Part shown: positions 44,701 to 53,924 of the stretch, piece after piece
How the letters are laid out: every line of letters starts with the position of its first letter
Position numbering within the stretch: the stretch's first letter is position 1
Origin: Atopobium massiliense
GTDB lineage: Bacteria > Actinomycetota > Coriobacteriia > Coriobacteriales > Atopobiaceae
Length of the DNA: 64,000 nt
Assembly: GCA_900343135.1 (NCBI GenBank)
Contig: OPYK01000005.1
Coordinates: 1-64,000 of the forward strand
Reading direction: 5' to 3'
Position numbers and translations under genes: made by a program
Notes under the pieces: generated by a model
Told to the model about the DNA's origin: nothing
Database searches by the model: none
Seen by the model: the letters and a program-made list of their open reading frames with translations, nothing else

Positions 44701-45507
44701 TTATATGCCTGCTATGCCAAGCGCGCATGAGCCTGCAAGTATTGCGATGAATATGCCAACTGCCACATAATCGCGGCAGGTGAGCACAAGCGGATGCCAG
44801 GGGTTTCGCTTCGCGTGCGCGCGATAACAGCGCGCATCGAGGGCACGCCCGAGGCCTTGCGCGTGGCGATATGAGCAGCTAAGAAGTGCAATTACCAGCG
44901 GCATAAGCAGCGTAAGGCGCATGCGTAGCGTGGTGTGTGTTACGCGTGCGCTGCGTAAGCGCTGAGCCTCGCTAATAGCTCGCGCATCGCTTGCAAGCAC
45001 CGGAATAAAGCGCAGCATCAGCGAAAACACCATAGCGATTTCGTGTGCCGGAAAACCAAGGCGTGCAAGGGGCGAAAGCAGCGAATCGAGGGCGTCGGCA
45101 AGCTGCATTTGCGTGGTGCACATAAGCAGCATATTGCCAACTATCAGTGCATATACAAGGCGCAAGCTAAAAATACCTGCATTTTGGAGGCCTTCTTGCG
45201 TAATAGTGAATATGCCCCACGACCACAGACACGTACCATGTTGCATGAGAAGTATATTTGTTATAGCTACCAGCGCAACAATGCCAAAAAGTGGTGTTAT
45301 GCAGCGGAGAAGCTCGCCTTTGGTAATACGCGAAAGATGTATAACCGCGATAAGAGCAAGTGCGTGAAAGACCAGTTGCCCGCCCGTGTGAATGCTAAAT
45401 GCGCAGGCAGCATACATAATGCTGCATAGCAATTTAATGCGTGGATCGAGCGCGTGGATGATTGAATGGGTGGGGATGTATTGCCCCAGCTGAACGGTGC
45501 GGCTCAT
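44701..45507 (-). CDS. ecfT: ECF transporter T component of the riboflavin operon
   Basis: Membrane coupling protein of 268 residues with about five to six hydrophobic segments. The coupling-helix motifs are EAQRLRSARV and ALDARCY, variants of the Ala-Arg-Gly motif that docks into the ATPases. The ATG overlaps the ecfAA stop (ATGA). Third gene of ribU-ecfAA-ecfT. A second T domain exists in the fusion at 21905-24454. Confidence 0.9.
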   Translation of the reverse strand: MSRTVQLGQYIPTHSIIHALDPRIKLLCSIMYAACAFSIHTGGQLVFHALALIAVIHLSRITKGELLRCITPLFGIVALVAITNILLMQHGTCLWSWGIFTITQEGLQNAGIFSLRLVYALIVGNMLLMCTTQMQLADALDSLLSPLARLGFPAHEIAMVFSLMLRFIPVLASDARAISEAQRLRSARVTHTTLRMRLTLLMPLVIALLSCSYRHAQGLGRALDARCYRAHAKRNPWHPLVLTCRDYVAVGIFIAILAGSCALGIAGI

Positions 45508-47507
45508 ACGTTTTGCCGCCTGTTCGATTGCGGGCGACTGGAGGCATCGACGCCTGCTGCGGCGCATATGCTATCATCTGCGCGCGCGTCTATAATCGCG
45601 TCTGCAAGCGCGCGTTTTGTGAGCGCGTCATCGGGCAGCGTAATACCATAGCGCGCAAACTCGCCGCGCATTGCTACGGCGTAGGGAAGACCAAGGCCAA
45701 TCTCGGACAAGTGCGCCGCATTACTGTTGCAAAACACCTGCTGAGGGGTGCCATACGAAACGAGAGCGCCTTCGTTTAGCACTACTACCATATCGGCACG
45801 GGCGGCTCGTTGCATGGAGTGTGTAACGTCGATATGCACCATTGTGCCGTGTAGCTCATCCATAAGTCGTTCGATATGCGCCTGTGCATGCGGATCGAGC
45901 CCGCTTGTAAGCTCATCGGTAATGAGTACCTGCGGCTTCATGGCAAGCACGCCAGCAATTGCAACGCGGCGCTGCTGGCCGCGCGAAAGTTCAAACGGCG
46001 ACGCCTGCGCTTTGTTGGCAAGTTCTACCTGCTCAAGGGCGGTATATGCACGCTCGTGCGCATCGTGTGGACTAAGCCCCATCGACAACAGCCCAAATGC
46101 AACATCATCAAGCACCGTTTGTGCAAAAAGCTGTCGCTCGGGGTACTGCATAATGTAGCCACGCTTCGCATGTGGCGTGTAGGTAATGGTGCCGTTTGTG
46201 GGTACATCAAGGCCGCTTAGCAGGCGCACAAGGGTCGATTTCCCCGATCCTGTTTGCCCAATAACTGCTACATGGCTTGCGTGAGGTATCGTAAGGGTAA
46301 GATCTACAAGCGCAGGTTGTTGCCGGTGAGAATAGCTAAACGACACGTGGTTGAGTGTGATTGTTGTGCCGCTTGTATGCGCCTGTGTGTGCGTGTTTGT
46401 ATGTGCGCTTGCGTGTGTGCTGCAAGACGCAGGTGTGTGGGTGTTCTCGCCCAGTGGAGCTGGCGTGCGCGCACTGTTGCTAACGTCGCTAACGTCGCTT
46501 GAGTTGCGCATATGAGTTGCAATGTAGCGCGCTACCTGCGCCTGCACAATATCGTAGGCATAGGCATGGTCTGGCAGCGTAGATACCGAGCACAGCGTGT
46601 GTACTGTTTCCTTTGATGGCGCTGTAACGCTACCGTTTGTAATGCAGTTTCGCAACAGATCGAGCGCATAAGGAAGCTGCAAATCGTAAGCTGCAAGTTC
46701 GCGTGCGCGCGCAAATAACGCTTGCGGCTCACAATCGCAGGTAAGCGTGCCATTATGCAGCACAAGCACGCGCTGTGCTTCAAGCACATCCTCCATGCAA
46801 TGCGTAATGTGAATAATAGTGCAGCCACTTTTGGCAAGCCGGCGCATCACACGTACAATTGCCCGGTGGCCGCGCACATCAAGTTGACTTGCCGGCTCGT
46901 CAAACACCACAATGCGCGGGTTCATAGCAAGGGCGCCAGCAATAGCCACGCGCTGCTTTTGGCCGCCCGAAAGTTGCGCCGGATTGCGTTTTGCAAGCGT
47001 CTGCAGCGCACACCGTGCAATTTCACGCTCTACACGTCGTTCAATTTCGTCCGATGGCAACCCTAAATTTTCGGGGCCAAAGGCAATGTCTTCTTCGACC
47101 ACGCTCGTAATAATTTGGTCGTCGGGGTTTTGAAATACCAGGCCAAGCTGTTGTTGCGCGCGTGAGTATGCACCAAAATGCGCGGCATTGTTACTATAAA
47201 CGCACTCGTTAAGCAGGCATACATGGCCTTCATCGGGGGCGAGAAGCCCGCACATAATGGTGCCTAAGGTTGATTTTCCCGAGCCGTTTGAACCAACAAC
47301 ACACAGGTATTCGCCCTCGTTAATGGAAAGCGACACATCGCGTAAGGCATGCACATCGCCATAGCGTACGCTTACGTGCTGCAAATCGATGGCAGGCAGC
47401 GGCGCGGCATTTGTGCTGTGTGCGTCCTTTGTACTGGGCGTGGTGTGTGGTGTAGGTATATGAGCGCTGGTAGAAAGCATGGTTGTCATGGGAGAGCTCG
47501 CGTGCAT
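45504..47507 (-). CDS. Fused ECF ATPases EcfA1-EcfA2
   Basis: Protein of 667 residues with two complete ATPase domains. First: GSNGSGKST, LSGGQKQR, IVVFDEPASQLD. Second: GQTGSGKST, LSRGQQRR, LITDELTSGLD. The domains are joined by a Ser/Thr/His-rich linker (about residues 330-375) with THTQAHT-like repeats. The first 40 residues are Thr/Pro/Ser/His rich. Its start codon shares one base with the ribU stop, so the S component and ATPases are made together. It should power riboflavin import with the T and S subunits of this operon. Confidence 0.92.
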   Translation of the reverse strand: MHASSPMTTMLSTSAHIPTPHTTPSTKDAHSTNAAPLPAIDLQHVSVRYGDVHALRDVSLSINEGEYLCVVGSNGSGKSTLGTIMCGLLAPDEGHVCLLNECVYSNNAAHFGAYSRAQQQLGLVFQNPDDQIITSVVEEDIAFGPENLGLPSDEIERRVEREIARCALQTLAKRNPAQLSGGQKQRVAIAGALAMNPRIVVFDEPASQLDVRGHRAIVRVMRRLAKSGCTIIHITHCMEDVLEAQRVLVLHNGTLTCDCEPQALFARARELAAYDLQLPYALDLLRNCITNGSVTAPSKETVHTLCSVSTLPDHAYAYDIVQAQVARYIATHMRNSSDVSDVSNSARTPAPLGENTHTPASCSTHASAHTNTHTQAHTSGTTITLNHVSFSYSHRQQPALVDLTLTIPHASHVAVIGQTGSGKSTLVRLLSGLDVPTNGTITYTPHAKRGYIMQYPERQLFAQTVLDDVAFGLLSMGLSPHDAHERAYTALEQVELANKAQASPFELSRGQQRRVAIAGVLAMKPQVLITDELTSGLDPHAQAHIERLMDELHGTMVHIDVTHSMQRAARADMVVVLNEGALVSYGTPQQVFCNSNAAHLSEIGLGLPYAVAMRGEFARYGITLPDDALTKRALADAIIDARADDSICAAAGVDASSRPQSNRRQNV

Positions 47508-48244
47508 TATAAACGAGGTGTGCCCTGCACGGTCTGCGCGGCCTGTGTACCCTGCTCGTTTTGGGTGCCGTGCAAAGCTGCGGTGTGTGTGGTTTTCTCA
47601 ACACATACCGTATCATGCATAACAATACGCCGTACGGGTGCAAAAAGCGCGCACGCAAGCATAATGTTTATACCAAGCTTAATTATATTAAAGGGCAGAA
47701 GCAAAGGAACAATCATGGCAAGAACAGCGCTTAAAGGAGCTCCTGTGTAGAGGGGCGTAATGAGGAGGTTTGCGCCCAAACACGCTACTAAGGACACGAT
47801 GCTTCCTGCAACAAACGCCGCTATCATGCCTGCACGCGTGGGAAATCTGCGGTAGATAATACTTACGGGCACGGTGAGCGACACGGTTGCCCAGATTGCC
47901 ATAATACAGCCAAATACCCCTGTTGAACTGGTAAGATGCACAAGGTAGGGAACCGTGCTTACCACGAGTGTGAGCGCAGGGTCGAAGAGGAAGGCGCAGA
48001 TGAGCGCAATTGCCGACGATGGATCGTATTTAAGCCAGGTAATGCCTGGCATAATGGGAAATTCGAGAAGGAGTGTAGAGAGTGCTGATGCTGCACATAA
48101 CAGTGCACATAAGGCAATGCGCTGGCTTGACCAGCCGCTCTTTTGCATGGTTGCGTGTGCAGATGAATTGTGGCATTGAGCTTGTGCATTGGCTGCACGT
48201 GCAGCACTTTTTGCCGCGCGTTGTGATGCGTTACAAAACGACAT
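47507..48244 (-). CDS. ribU: Riboflavin ECF transporter substrate-binding subunit RibU
   Basis: Membrane protein of 245 residues with about six helices. LEFPIMPGITWLKYDPSS matches the RibU signature LEFPI...LK.D.SD, and the FMN riboswitch directly upstream supports riboflavin as the ligand. The first 30 residues are an Ala/Gln/Ser-rich tail before TM1. In this operon RibU has dedicated ATPases and T protein, unlike most RibU proteins, which share a common module. Confidence 0.9.
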   Translation of the reverse strand: MSFCNASQRAAKSAARAANAQAQCHNSSAHATMQKSGWSSQRIALCALLCAASALSTLLLEFPIMPGITWLKYDPSSAIALICAFLFDPALTLVVSTVPYLVHLTSSTGVFGCIMAIWATVSLTVPVSIIYRRFPTRAGMIAAFVAGSIVSLVACLGANLLITPLYTGAPLSAVLAMIVPLLLPFNIIKLGINIMLACALFAPVRRIVMHDTVCVEKTTHTAALHGTQNEQGTQAAQTVQGTPRL

Positions 48245-48252
48245 ATGTCCTC

Positions 48253-48411
48253 GTTTCTTTCTTCCGGACTATAACCGTTGGCTTTGGACTTTCACCAAAT
48301 CAGCCACAGTGTGGCGCGCGGGCTTGTAAACGCGTTTATTACAGTTAGTACAGCTAGTGCAGCTAGTGCGTTTATTTACCGCCAGTGGGGATGTTCGCCC
48401 CGCCCTGAAAC
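48253..48411 (-). ncRNA. FMN riboswitch (RFN element)
   Basis: On the minus strand the conserved blocks appear in order: CAGGGCGGGGCGAA, ACTGGCGGT, AAGCCCGCGCGCC, GATTTGGTGAAAGTCC, GCCAACGGTTATAGTCCGG, closed by GTTTC / GAAAC. The ribU ribosome site (ACGAGG) starts directly after the closing helix, so FMN binding probably blocks translation initiation, though transcriptional control is not excluded. The variable arm contains GCACTAGCT-type direct repeats. Confidence 0.93.
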
Positions 48412-48590
48412 TACGTGTCTTAGTATACCCATTTTTTGTTTGTACGTGCGCGCATCATACACGTTACATGGATTCCAAAACGTTGCATGTAAAAATAATG
48501 GCGTGCCCGCTACCCTGCCGTGCGCAATCTTGGGTATACTAGAACAATCAACGAAGTAATCATACCCATAGTGAGGAGTGTGGTAGAGGC

Positions 48591-49520
48591 ATGTCTGATA
48601 GTGCCGATCACGTGCAGCATTTATCTGTACAATGTAAGGCTATCGTGGGTGAGAGCAACGTGCGCGTTATGGAGCCGCTTTGCCGTCACACCACGTTTCG
48701 TATTGGTGGTCCGTGCGATATTTACGTAATTCCCGATACATACGACGAGGTACGCGATATAGTTGCGCTGTGCCGCACCAACAATGTTCCCTATTATATT
48801 TTAGGGCGCGGAAGCGATTTATTGGTAAGCGACGCGGGGTATCGCGGCGTTGTTATTGCGCTTTCCGATGGCCTGGTAAATGTTACGTACGAGGGCGAAG
48901 AAATTACCTGTCAAGCTGGTGTAACGCTTCGTGAGGCCTCCGAAATGGCATGTGAGCTGGGGCTTACTGGCTTTGAGTTTGCGTGTGGTATTCCGGGTTC
49001 TATTGGCGGCGGGCTGTTTATGAATGCCGGCGCCTACGACGGATGCATTGCCGATATTGTGGATAGTATTAAGGCACTTACGCCTGAGGGTGCTATCGTT
49101 ACCATTCCTGCCAGCGAACTTCATTTGGGGTATCGTCAATCGCGTGTTCAAGAAGACAACTTGGTGGTGCTTGCGGCAACGTTTCGTTTGCACGAAGGCA
49201 AAAGCGAAGATATTCGTGCAAAGATGGACGATTTTACGCAACGCCGCCGCGAAAAACAGCCGCTTGAGTATCCAAGCGCGGGTTCCACTTTTAAGCGTCC
49301 TGAGGGCTATTACGTGGGCAAATTGCTTACCGATGCTGGCCTTAAGGGCTATCGTTCGGGCGGAGCTGCCGTATCCGAAAAGCATGCCGGTTTTGTTATT
49401 AATGTAGACCACGCTACGGCTGCCGATGTTATTGCTGTTATTACCCATGTTCAACACGAGATAAAGCGTCTAAATGGCGTTGATCTTGAGCCTGAGATTC
49501 GTTTTTTGGGTGAGTTTTAG
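48591..49520 (+). CDS. murB: UDP-N-acetylenolpyruvoylglucosamine reductase
   Basis: Reduces enolpyruvyl-UDP-GlcNAc to UDP-MurNAc in peptidoglycan synthesis. The 309-residue FAD enzyme has HTTFRIGGPCD, GRGSDLLVSD, GIPGSIGGGLFMNAGAY and the proton donor Ser in PSAGSTFKRP. It works after GlmU, also in this window. A strong terminator follows. Confidence 0.95.
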   Translation: MSDSADHVQHLSVQCKAIVGESNVRVMEPLCRHTTFRIGGPCDIYVIPDTYDEVRDIVALCRTNNVPYYILGRGSDLLVSDAGYRGVVIALSDGLVNVTYEGEEITCQAGVTLREASEMACELGLTGFEFACGIPGSIGGGLFMNAGAYDGCIADIVDSIKALTPEGAIVTIPASELHLGYRQSRVQEDNLVVLAATFRLHEGKSEDIRAKMDDFTQRRREKQPLEYPSAGSTFKRPEGYYVGKLLTDAGLKGYRSGGAAVSEKHAGFVINVDHATAADVIAVITHVQHEIKRLNGVDLEPEIRFLGEF

Positions 49521-49632
49521 CGCGTCGTGTAGCCCCGTGTAGCTGCGATCCTTGCAGCGGGTGGCATTTCGGCTGGTAGCTGGATTTGTTTTGTGCGGTC
49601 GTTACCGTGAGTGAGTAGTACGCGTATGAATA

Positions 49633-49670
49633 GTTGCCATCGTGCTTGAGCACGGTGGCAACGTTTTTTT
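49633..49670 (+). terminator. Rho-independent terminator after murB
   Basis: GTTGCCA / TGGCAAC encloses CGTGC-ttga-GCACG and is followed by GTTTTTTT. Its 3' half GGCAACGTTTTTTT is the same as in the nfnAB terminator. Confidence 0.88.
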
Positions 49671-49680
49671 GGCACGAGGG

Positions 49681-49725
49681 TGTTTTGCGCATGTGTTTTG
49701 CGCATGTGTTTTGCGCATGTGTTTT
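49681..49725. repeat. 13-bp tandem repeat, 3.5 copies
   Basis: Three exact copies of TGTTTTGCGCATG plus the first six bases of a fourth, in the gap between the convergent murB and HAD hydrolase genes. Confidence 0.85.
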
Positions 49726-49737
49726 CGTGTGAGCGTG

Positions 49738-50532
49738 TTAATCGATAAACCCAAGACGCTCGCAGGCGTGGTAAATGCCGTCGTCGTCGATATCATCAGT
49801 AATAAGACTCGCCTGGGCTTTAATTTCATCCTGAGCGTTACCCATAGCTACCGAGTTTTCGCACAAGCTAAACATGCCGCTATCGTTGCCGCCGTCGCCA
49901 AAACAAATCACCTCGCGTGGCGACAAGTTGCAATACTCAAGCATGCTGCGCACGCCATTTGATTTTCCACCTTTCGTGGGCATAACGTCGATAAACAAAT
50001 CGCTCCAGCGGGCAATTTTTACGTCGCGTGTAGCATCTAGCAGCAGGTGTTCCTCGCCGGGGTGCAAATAGGCATTAAGCTGGTACACGTCGTGCGTAAG
50101 CGCGCGGCTAATGTCCTGTACGTCGTAGTGCTGGTTTACAAATTGTTCCATTTGAATTACACGCTCGCAGCGCGTGTTTACATATACACAATCAAGCTCC
50201 TGAAACTGGCAGGGATACATACCCTCATTTACCTGGGAAACTATGGTTTCAATGTCGTGCGGATTAATGGGGCAGGAGTAAATAACGGTATCTCCTTTGT
50301 AGCAGTACTGTCCGTTTATGGTAACAAATGCATCAAAATAAGACGTGTCGAGAACGTCGAGCATATAACTTGGTCTACCCGTTGCCAAAATTGGCATAAC
50401 TCCGTGGTTTTTGAGTGCTCGCAGCGCCGCATACGCGCTTTGTGGCACGCGATTTGTTACGTGACTTAAGAGTGTTCCGTCGATGTCAAAAAAAGCTGCT
50501 TTTATTGGTGCTTTTGTGCGCCATTCTGTCAT
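49738..50532 (-). CDS. HAD-superfamily hydrolase, Cof type
   Basis: Phosphatase of 264 residues of the Cof/YidA group, usually acting on sugar phosphates, FMN or pyridoxal phosphate. Motif I is FFDIDGTLL with the nucleophile Asp, motif II lies in ILATGRP, and motifs III and IV are Lys in TKGGKSNG and FGDGGNDSGM. A C2-type cap lies between. ATG 50532 follows AAAGG. The substrate cannot be told. Confidence 0.9.
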   Translation of the reverse strand: MTEWRTKAPIKAAFFDIDGTLLSHVTNRVPQSAYAALRALKNHGVMPILATGRPSYMLDVLDTSYFDAFVTINGQYCYKGDTVIYSCPINPHDIETIVSQVNEGMYPCQFQELDCVYVNTRCERVIQMEQFVNQHYDVQDISRALTHDVYQLNAYLHPGEEHLLLDATRDVKIARWSDLFIDVMPTKGGKSNGVRSMLEYCNLSPREVICFGDGGNDSGMFSLCENSVAMGNAQDEIKAQASLITDDIDDDGIYHACERLGFID

Positions 50533-50967
50533 GCTGTACCTTTCTGTTGTGTACATGCGCTCGTGTGTTCGATATGGTTGCGTTTTGGCTGAGCACAGAT
50601 CACGTTTAGGGCGATAGTGCAGCAGCACTGCATGGTGCCGGCTGCACGTTGATATTGTACGACGTGTGCGCGTTCGCTATCTAAATAACACGAACATATT
50701 GTGGTTACTTCATGATGCTTATTTTTGACTCAGGTTGGGTACAAGCAATCTGAACGTGAGTGGCACGCTAACTTTGCCAACGTACCTGCTTGTTCATTGG
50801 GCATGTTCGTTCGCACACAAAAAAACAGAAAAAATCGCAATATATTGTAGATTGAGTCTTGTTTTTATACCATCCATTGTGGCAATATAGGTATGCACGC
50901 GCGCACGTTTTACGTGGCTGCGAGCGGTTTTTGTACAACTCTTGGTTTTCGTAACATTGGAGAAGTA
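50533..50967. other. Divergent promoter region of the HAD gene and nrdD
   Basis: 435 bases without a gene. It includes two NrdR-box-like sites, at 50688-50703 and 50835-50850, and the AT-rich start region of nrdD. An in-frame ATG at 50893 would extend nrdD by 25 residues but lacks family similarity. Confidence 0.5.
50835..50850. promoter_or_regulatory. NrdR box-like operator upstream of nrdD
   Basis: TCGCAATATATTGTAG fits the 16-bp palindromic NrdR consensus (ACACwATATATwGTGT) in its core CAATATATTG. A weaker site ACACGAACATATTGTG lies 147 bases upstream at 50688-50703. NrdR represses nrd genes when dATP is high. Canonical pairs are about 31-32 bases apart, so the spacing is unusual. Confidence 0.5.
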
Positions 50968-53190
50968 ATGAGAATTATTAAGCGTAATGGTTCCGAAGTA
51001 GAGTTTGACATAAGTAAAATCTCAAACGCTATTTCAGCAGCAAACAAAGAAGTTCCCGAAGGTGAGCGTCTCACTCAGCGCGAGATAACCTTTGCTTCTC
51101 TCAACGTAGAAGACTTGTGCAAGTCGGCGGGGCACACCGTTACCGTTGAGGAAATACAGGATATGGTTGAGGACCAAATTATGGCGCTCAACCACTTTAG
51201 TGTTGCCCGTAAGTATATTATTTACCGCTATCTGCAAGCGCAAAAGCGCCACCGTAACACCACCGACGACACCATTTTGTCGCTTATTGAGTCGAATAAC
51301 GAAGAAGTTAAACAAGAAAACTCAAACAAAAACCCCTCCGTTGTGTCGGTTCAGCGCGACTATATGGCAGGCGAGGTTTCCAAAGACTTGGCGATGCGTG
51401 AGCTATTGCCGCAAGATGTTGTTAAGGCACATAAAGAGGGGCTTATTCACTTTCACGATGCCGATTACTACGCGCAGCACATGCACAACTGCGATTTGGT
51501 AAACCTTGATGATATGCTGCAAAACGGTACTGTTATTTCGGGCACCATGATCGAAAAGCCACACAGCTTCTCTACTGCGTGCAACATTGCAACGCAGATT
51601 ATTGCACAGGTTGCATCTTCGCAGTATGGTGGCCAGTCCATTTCGCTTGCGCACTTGGCGCCATTCGTTGATGTGTCGCGCAAAAAAATTCGCCGTCAGG
51701 TAGAATCGGAGCTTGCGCTCATCGAATGCAAGCTCAATGAAGAGCGCTTGTCTGAGCTTGTAGAAAAACGCCTGCGTGATGAAGTAGCGCGTGGTATTCA
51801 AACCATTCAGTACCAGGTTGTTACGCTTATGACTACCAACGGTCAGGCGCCGTTTATTACCGTGTTTATGTATCTTAACGAGGCAAAAAACGAGCAGGAA
51901 AAGCAAGATTTGGCACTGTGCATCGAGGAAATGTTGCGTCAGCGCTATCAGGGTGTTAAAAACGAGGCTGGCGTGTGGATTACGCCCGCCTTCCCTAAGC
52001 TCATTTATGTGCTCGAAGAAGACAATATTCACGAAGGCGACCCTTACTTTTATCTTACGAAACTTGCTGCTAAATGCTCTGCGCGTCGTCTTGTTCCCGA
52101 TTACATTTCCGAAAAGAAGATGCGTGAAATTAAGCTGTCGCGCGGCGAAAAAGAGGGCGAGGGCGACGTATTTACCTGTATGGGGTGCCGCTCCTTCCTC
52201 ACACCCGACCGCTCAGAGGGCGGCTACAACAACATTGCCCACGCCAAAAACTATGAGCCGGGCAAACCCAAGTATTACGGCCGCTTTAACCAGGGCGTTG
52301 TTACCATTAACCTGCCCGACGTTGCGCTTTCTTCGGGTAAAGACATGGACAAGTTTTGGAAGATTTTTGATGAGCGCCTGGATATTTGCCACCGTGCGCT
52401 GCGTTGCCGTCACGACCGTTTGCGCGGCACACTTTCGGATGCTGCGCCAATTTTGTGGCAGTATGGTGCGCTTGCACGCCTTAAAAAAGGTGAGGTTATT
52501 GATAAGCTGCTGTACGATGGCTATTCAACCATTAGCTTGGGTTATGCAGGTTTGTATGAGTGCGTAAAGTATATGACCGGCTACTCGCACACCGATAAAG
52601 AAGCAACGCCGTTTGCGCTTGCGGTTATGCAGCACATGAACGACAAATGTGACGAGTGGAAAGCAGCGGAAAACATTGATTACTCCATTTATGGTACACC
52701 GCTTGAATCAACCACGTATAAGTTTGCCCGCGCGCTGCAAAAGCGTTTTGGCCTTATTAAAGGCATTACCGACCACGGCTACATTACCAACTCATACCAT
52801 GTAAATGTGCGCGAAAACATCGATGCGTTTACTAAGCTTAAGTTTGAAAGTCAGTTCCAACGTTTGAGCGGTGGCGGTGCTATCTCGTACGTTGAGGTTC
52901 CCAATTTGCAGGACAACCTTGAGGCTGTTATCCGCGTTATACAGTACATTTACGACAACATTATGTATGCCGAGCTTAACACCAAAAGCGATTATTGTCA
53001 GGCGTGTGGCTACGATGGCGAAATTCAAATTAAAGAGGACGACAACAAGCTTATATGGGAGTGTCCAAACTGCGGTAACCGCGATCAAACAAAAATGAAT
53101 GTTGCGCGTCGTACCTGCGGTTATATTGGCACGCAATTTTGGAATCAGGGTCGCACACAAGAAATTAAAGAGCGCGTGCTTCATTTGTAG
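50968..53190 (+). CDS. nrdD: Anaerobic ribonucleoside-triphosphate reductase
   Basis: Glycyl-radical enzyme of 740 residues that makes dNTPs from NTPs without oxygen. It has an N-terminal ATP-cone (MRIIKRNGSEVEFDISKI), the central HFHDADYYAQHMHNCDL region, a C-terminal zinc site (CQACG and CPNCG) and the radical motif RTCGYIG near the end. GGAG precedes ATG 50968. The activase nrdG follows. No class I or II reductase is seen in the window. Confidence 0.96.
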   Translation: MRIIKRNGSEVEFDISKISNAISAANKEVPEGERLTQREITFASLNVEDLCKSAGHTVTVEEIQDMVEDQIMALNHFSVARKYIIYRYLQAQKRHRNTTDDTILSLIESNNEEVKQENSNKNPSVVSVQRDYMAGEVSKDLAMRELLPQDVVKAHKEGLIHFHDADYYAQHMHNCDLVNLDDMLQNGTVISGTMIEKPHSFSTACNIATQIIAQVASSQYGGQSISLAHLAPFVDVSRKKIRRQVESELALIECKLNEERLSELVEKRLRDEVARGIQTIQYQVVTLMTTNGQAPFITVFMYLNEAKNEQEKQDLALCIEEMLRQRYQGVKNEAGVWITPAFPKLIYVLEEDNIHEGDPYFYLTKLAAKCSARRLVPDYISEKKMREIKLSRGEKEGEGDVFTCMGCRSFLTPDRSEGGYNNIAHAKNYEPGKPKYYGRFNQGVVTINLPDVALSSGKDMDKFWKIFDERLDICHRALRCRHDRLRGTLSDAAPILWQYGALARLKKGEVIDKLLYDGYSTISLGYAGLYECVKYMTGYSHTDKEATPFALAVMQHMNDKCDEWKAAENIDYSIYGTPLESTTYKFARALQKRFGLIKGITDHGYITNSYHVNVRENIDAFTKLKFESQFQRLSGGGAISYVEVPNLQDNLEAVIRVIQYIYDNIMYAELNTKSDYCQACGYDGEIQIKEDDNKLIWECPNCGNRDQTKMNVARRTCGYIGTQFWNQGRTQEIKERVLHL

Positions 53191-53307
53191 TAGCGCTGTT
53201 GCAGTGTGGTTGTACATGCGCGTGCGTTATGTGCGCGCATGGTTGTTTTGCGCACACAGGCGCGCCGTCGTTGGGCAAACGAGAGTGAAACAAGCGAGTA
53301 AGAGCCG

Positions 53308-53859
53308 ATGAACTACGCAAACATTAAATATTGTGATGTTGCAAACGGCACGGGCGTGCGAACCGTGCTGTTTGTTTCTGGCTGTCGGCTGCATTGTCCG
53401 TTTTGCTTTAACGAAGCAGCGTGGAACTTTCATGCAGGTACGCCCTTTACACGCGAGGTTGAAAACGACATTATCGCAAGCATGGAGCCGCCATATATTG
53501 ATGGACTTACCGTGCTTGGAGGTGAGCCCTTTGAGCCCGAAAATCAGCTTGGGCTCGTTGAATTTATGGAGCGCGTGCGTGCTACGTTTCCGCACAAAAG
53601 TTTGTGGATGTATACCGGGCATACCTGGAATGAGCTTATGATTGGCGGCTGCCAGTACACGCCGTTTACGATGCGCATATTAAAAACGCTTGATGTGCTG
53701 GTAGATGGGCCGTTTGTAATTGCCAAGAAAGATATTAGCCTGCGGTTTAGAGGCTCGTCAAATCAGCGACTGATTGATGTGCCCGCGTCGATAAAAGCAG
53801 GTAAGCCTGTGTTGTGGAGCGACGATCCGCTGTACGAAACGCACGCGTTTGACGCGTGA
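53308..53859 (+). CDS. nrdG: Anaerobic ribonucleotide reductase-activating protein
   Basis: Radical SAM activase of 183 residues that puts the glycyl radical on NrdD. The 4Fe-4S motif is CRLHCPFC (CxxxCxxC), and GGEPFEPEN is the SAM-binding GGEP motif. It lies 117 bases after nrdD. The ribosome site is weak. Confidence 0.95.
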   Translation: MNYANIKYCDVANGTGVRTVLFVSGCRLHCPFCFNEAAWNFHAGTPFTREVENDIIASMEPPYIDGLTVLGGEPFEPENQLGLVEFMERVRATFPHKSLWMYTGHTWNELMIGGCQYTPFTMRILKTLDVLVDGPFVIAKKDISLRFRGSSNQRLIDVPASIKAGKPVLWSDDPLYETHAFDA

Positions 53860-53924
53860 TGACACATGGGAAAGCTGCGTGCGAATAGCGCTAATGGTGC
53901 TGGAACCTTGACCAAAACGAGAGA

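Noticed and set aside
46254-46837. Alternating GT-rich DNA and open frames inside the ecfAA gene
   Set aside because: The GT-rich stretch encodes the Thr/His-rich linker; the other-strand frames are shadows.
48420-48480. Promoter boxes for the riboswitch transcript
   Set aside because: A TATACT box is present on the minus strand near 48427 but no acceptable -35 or extended -10 could be found, so it was not listed.
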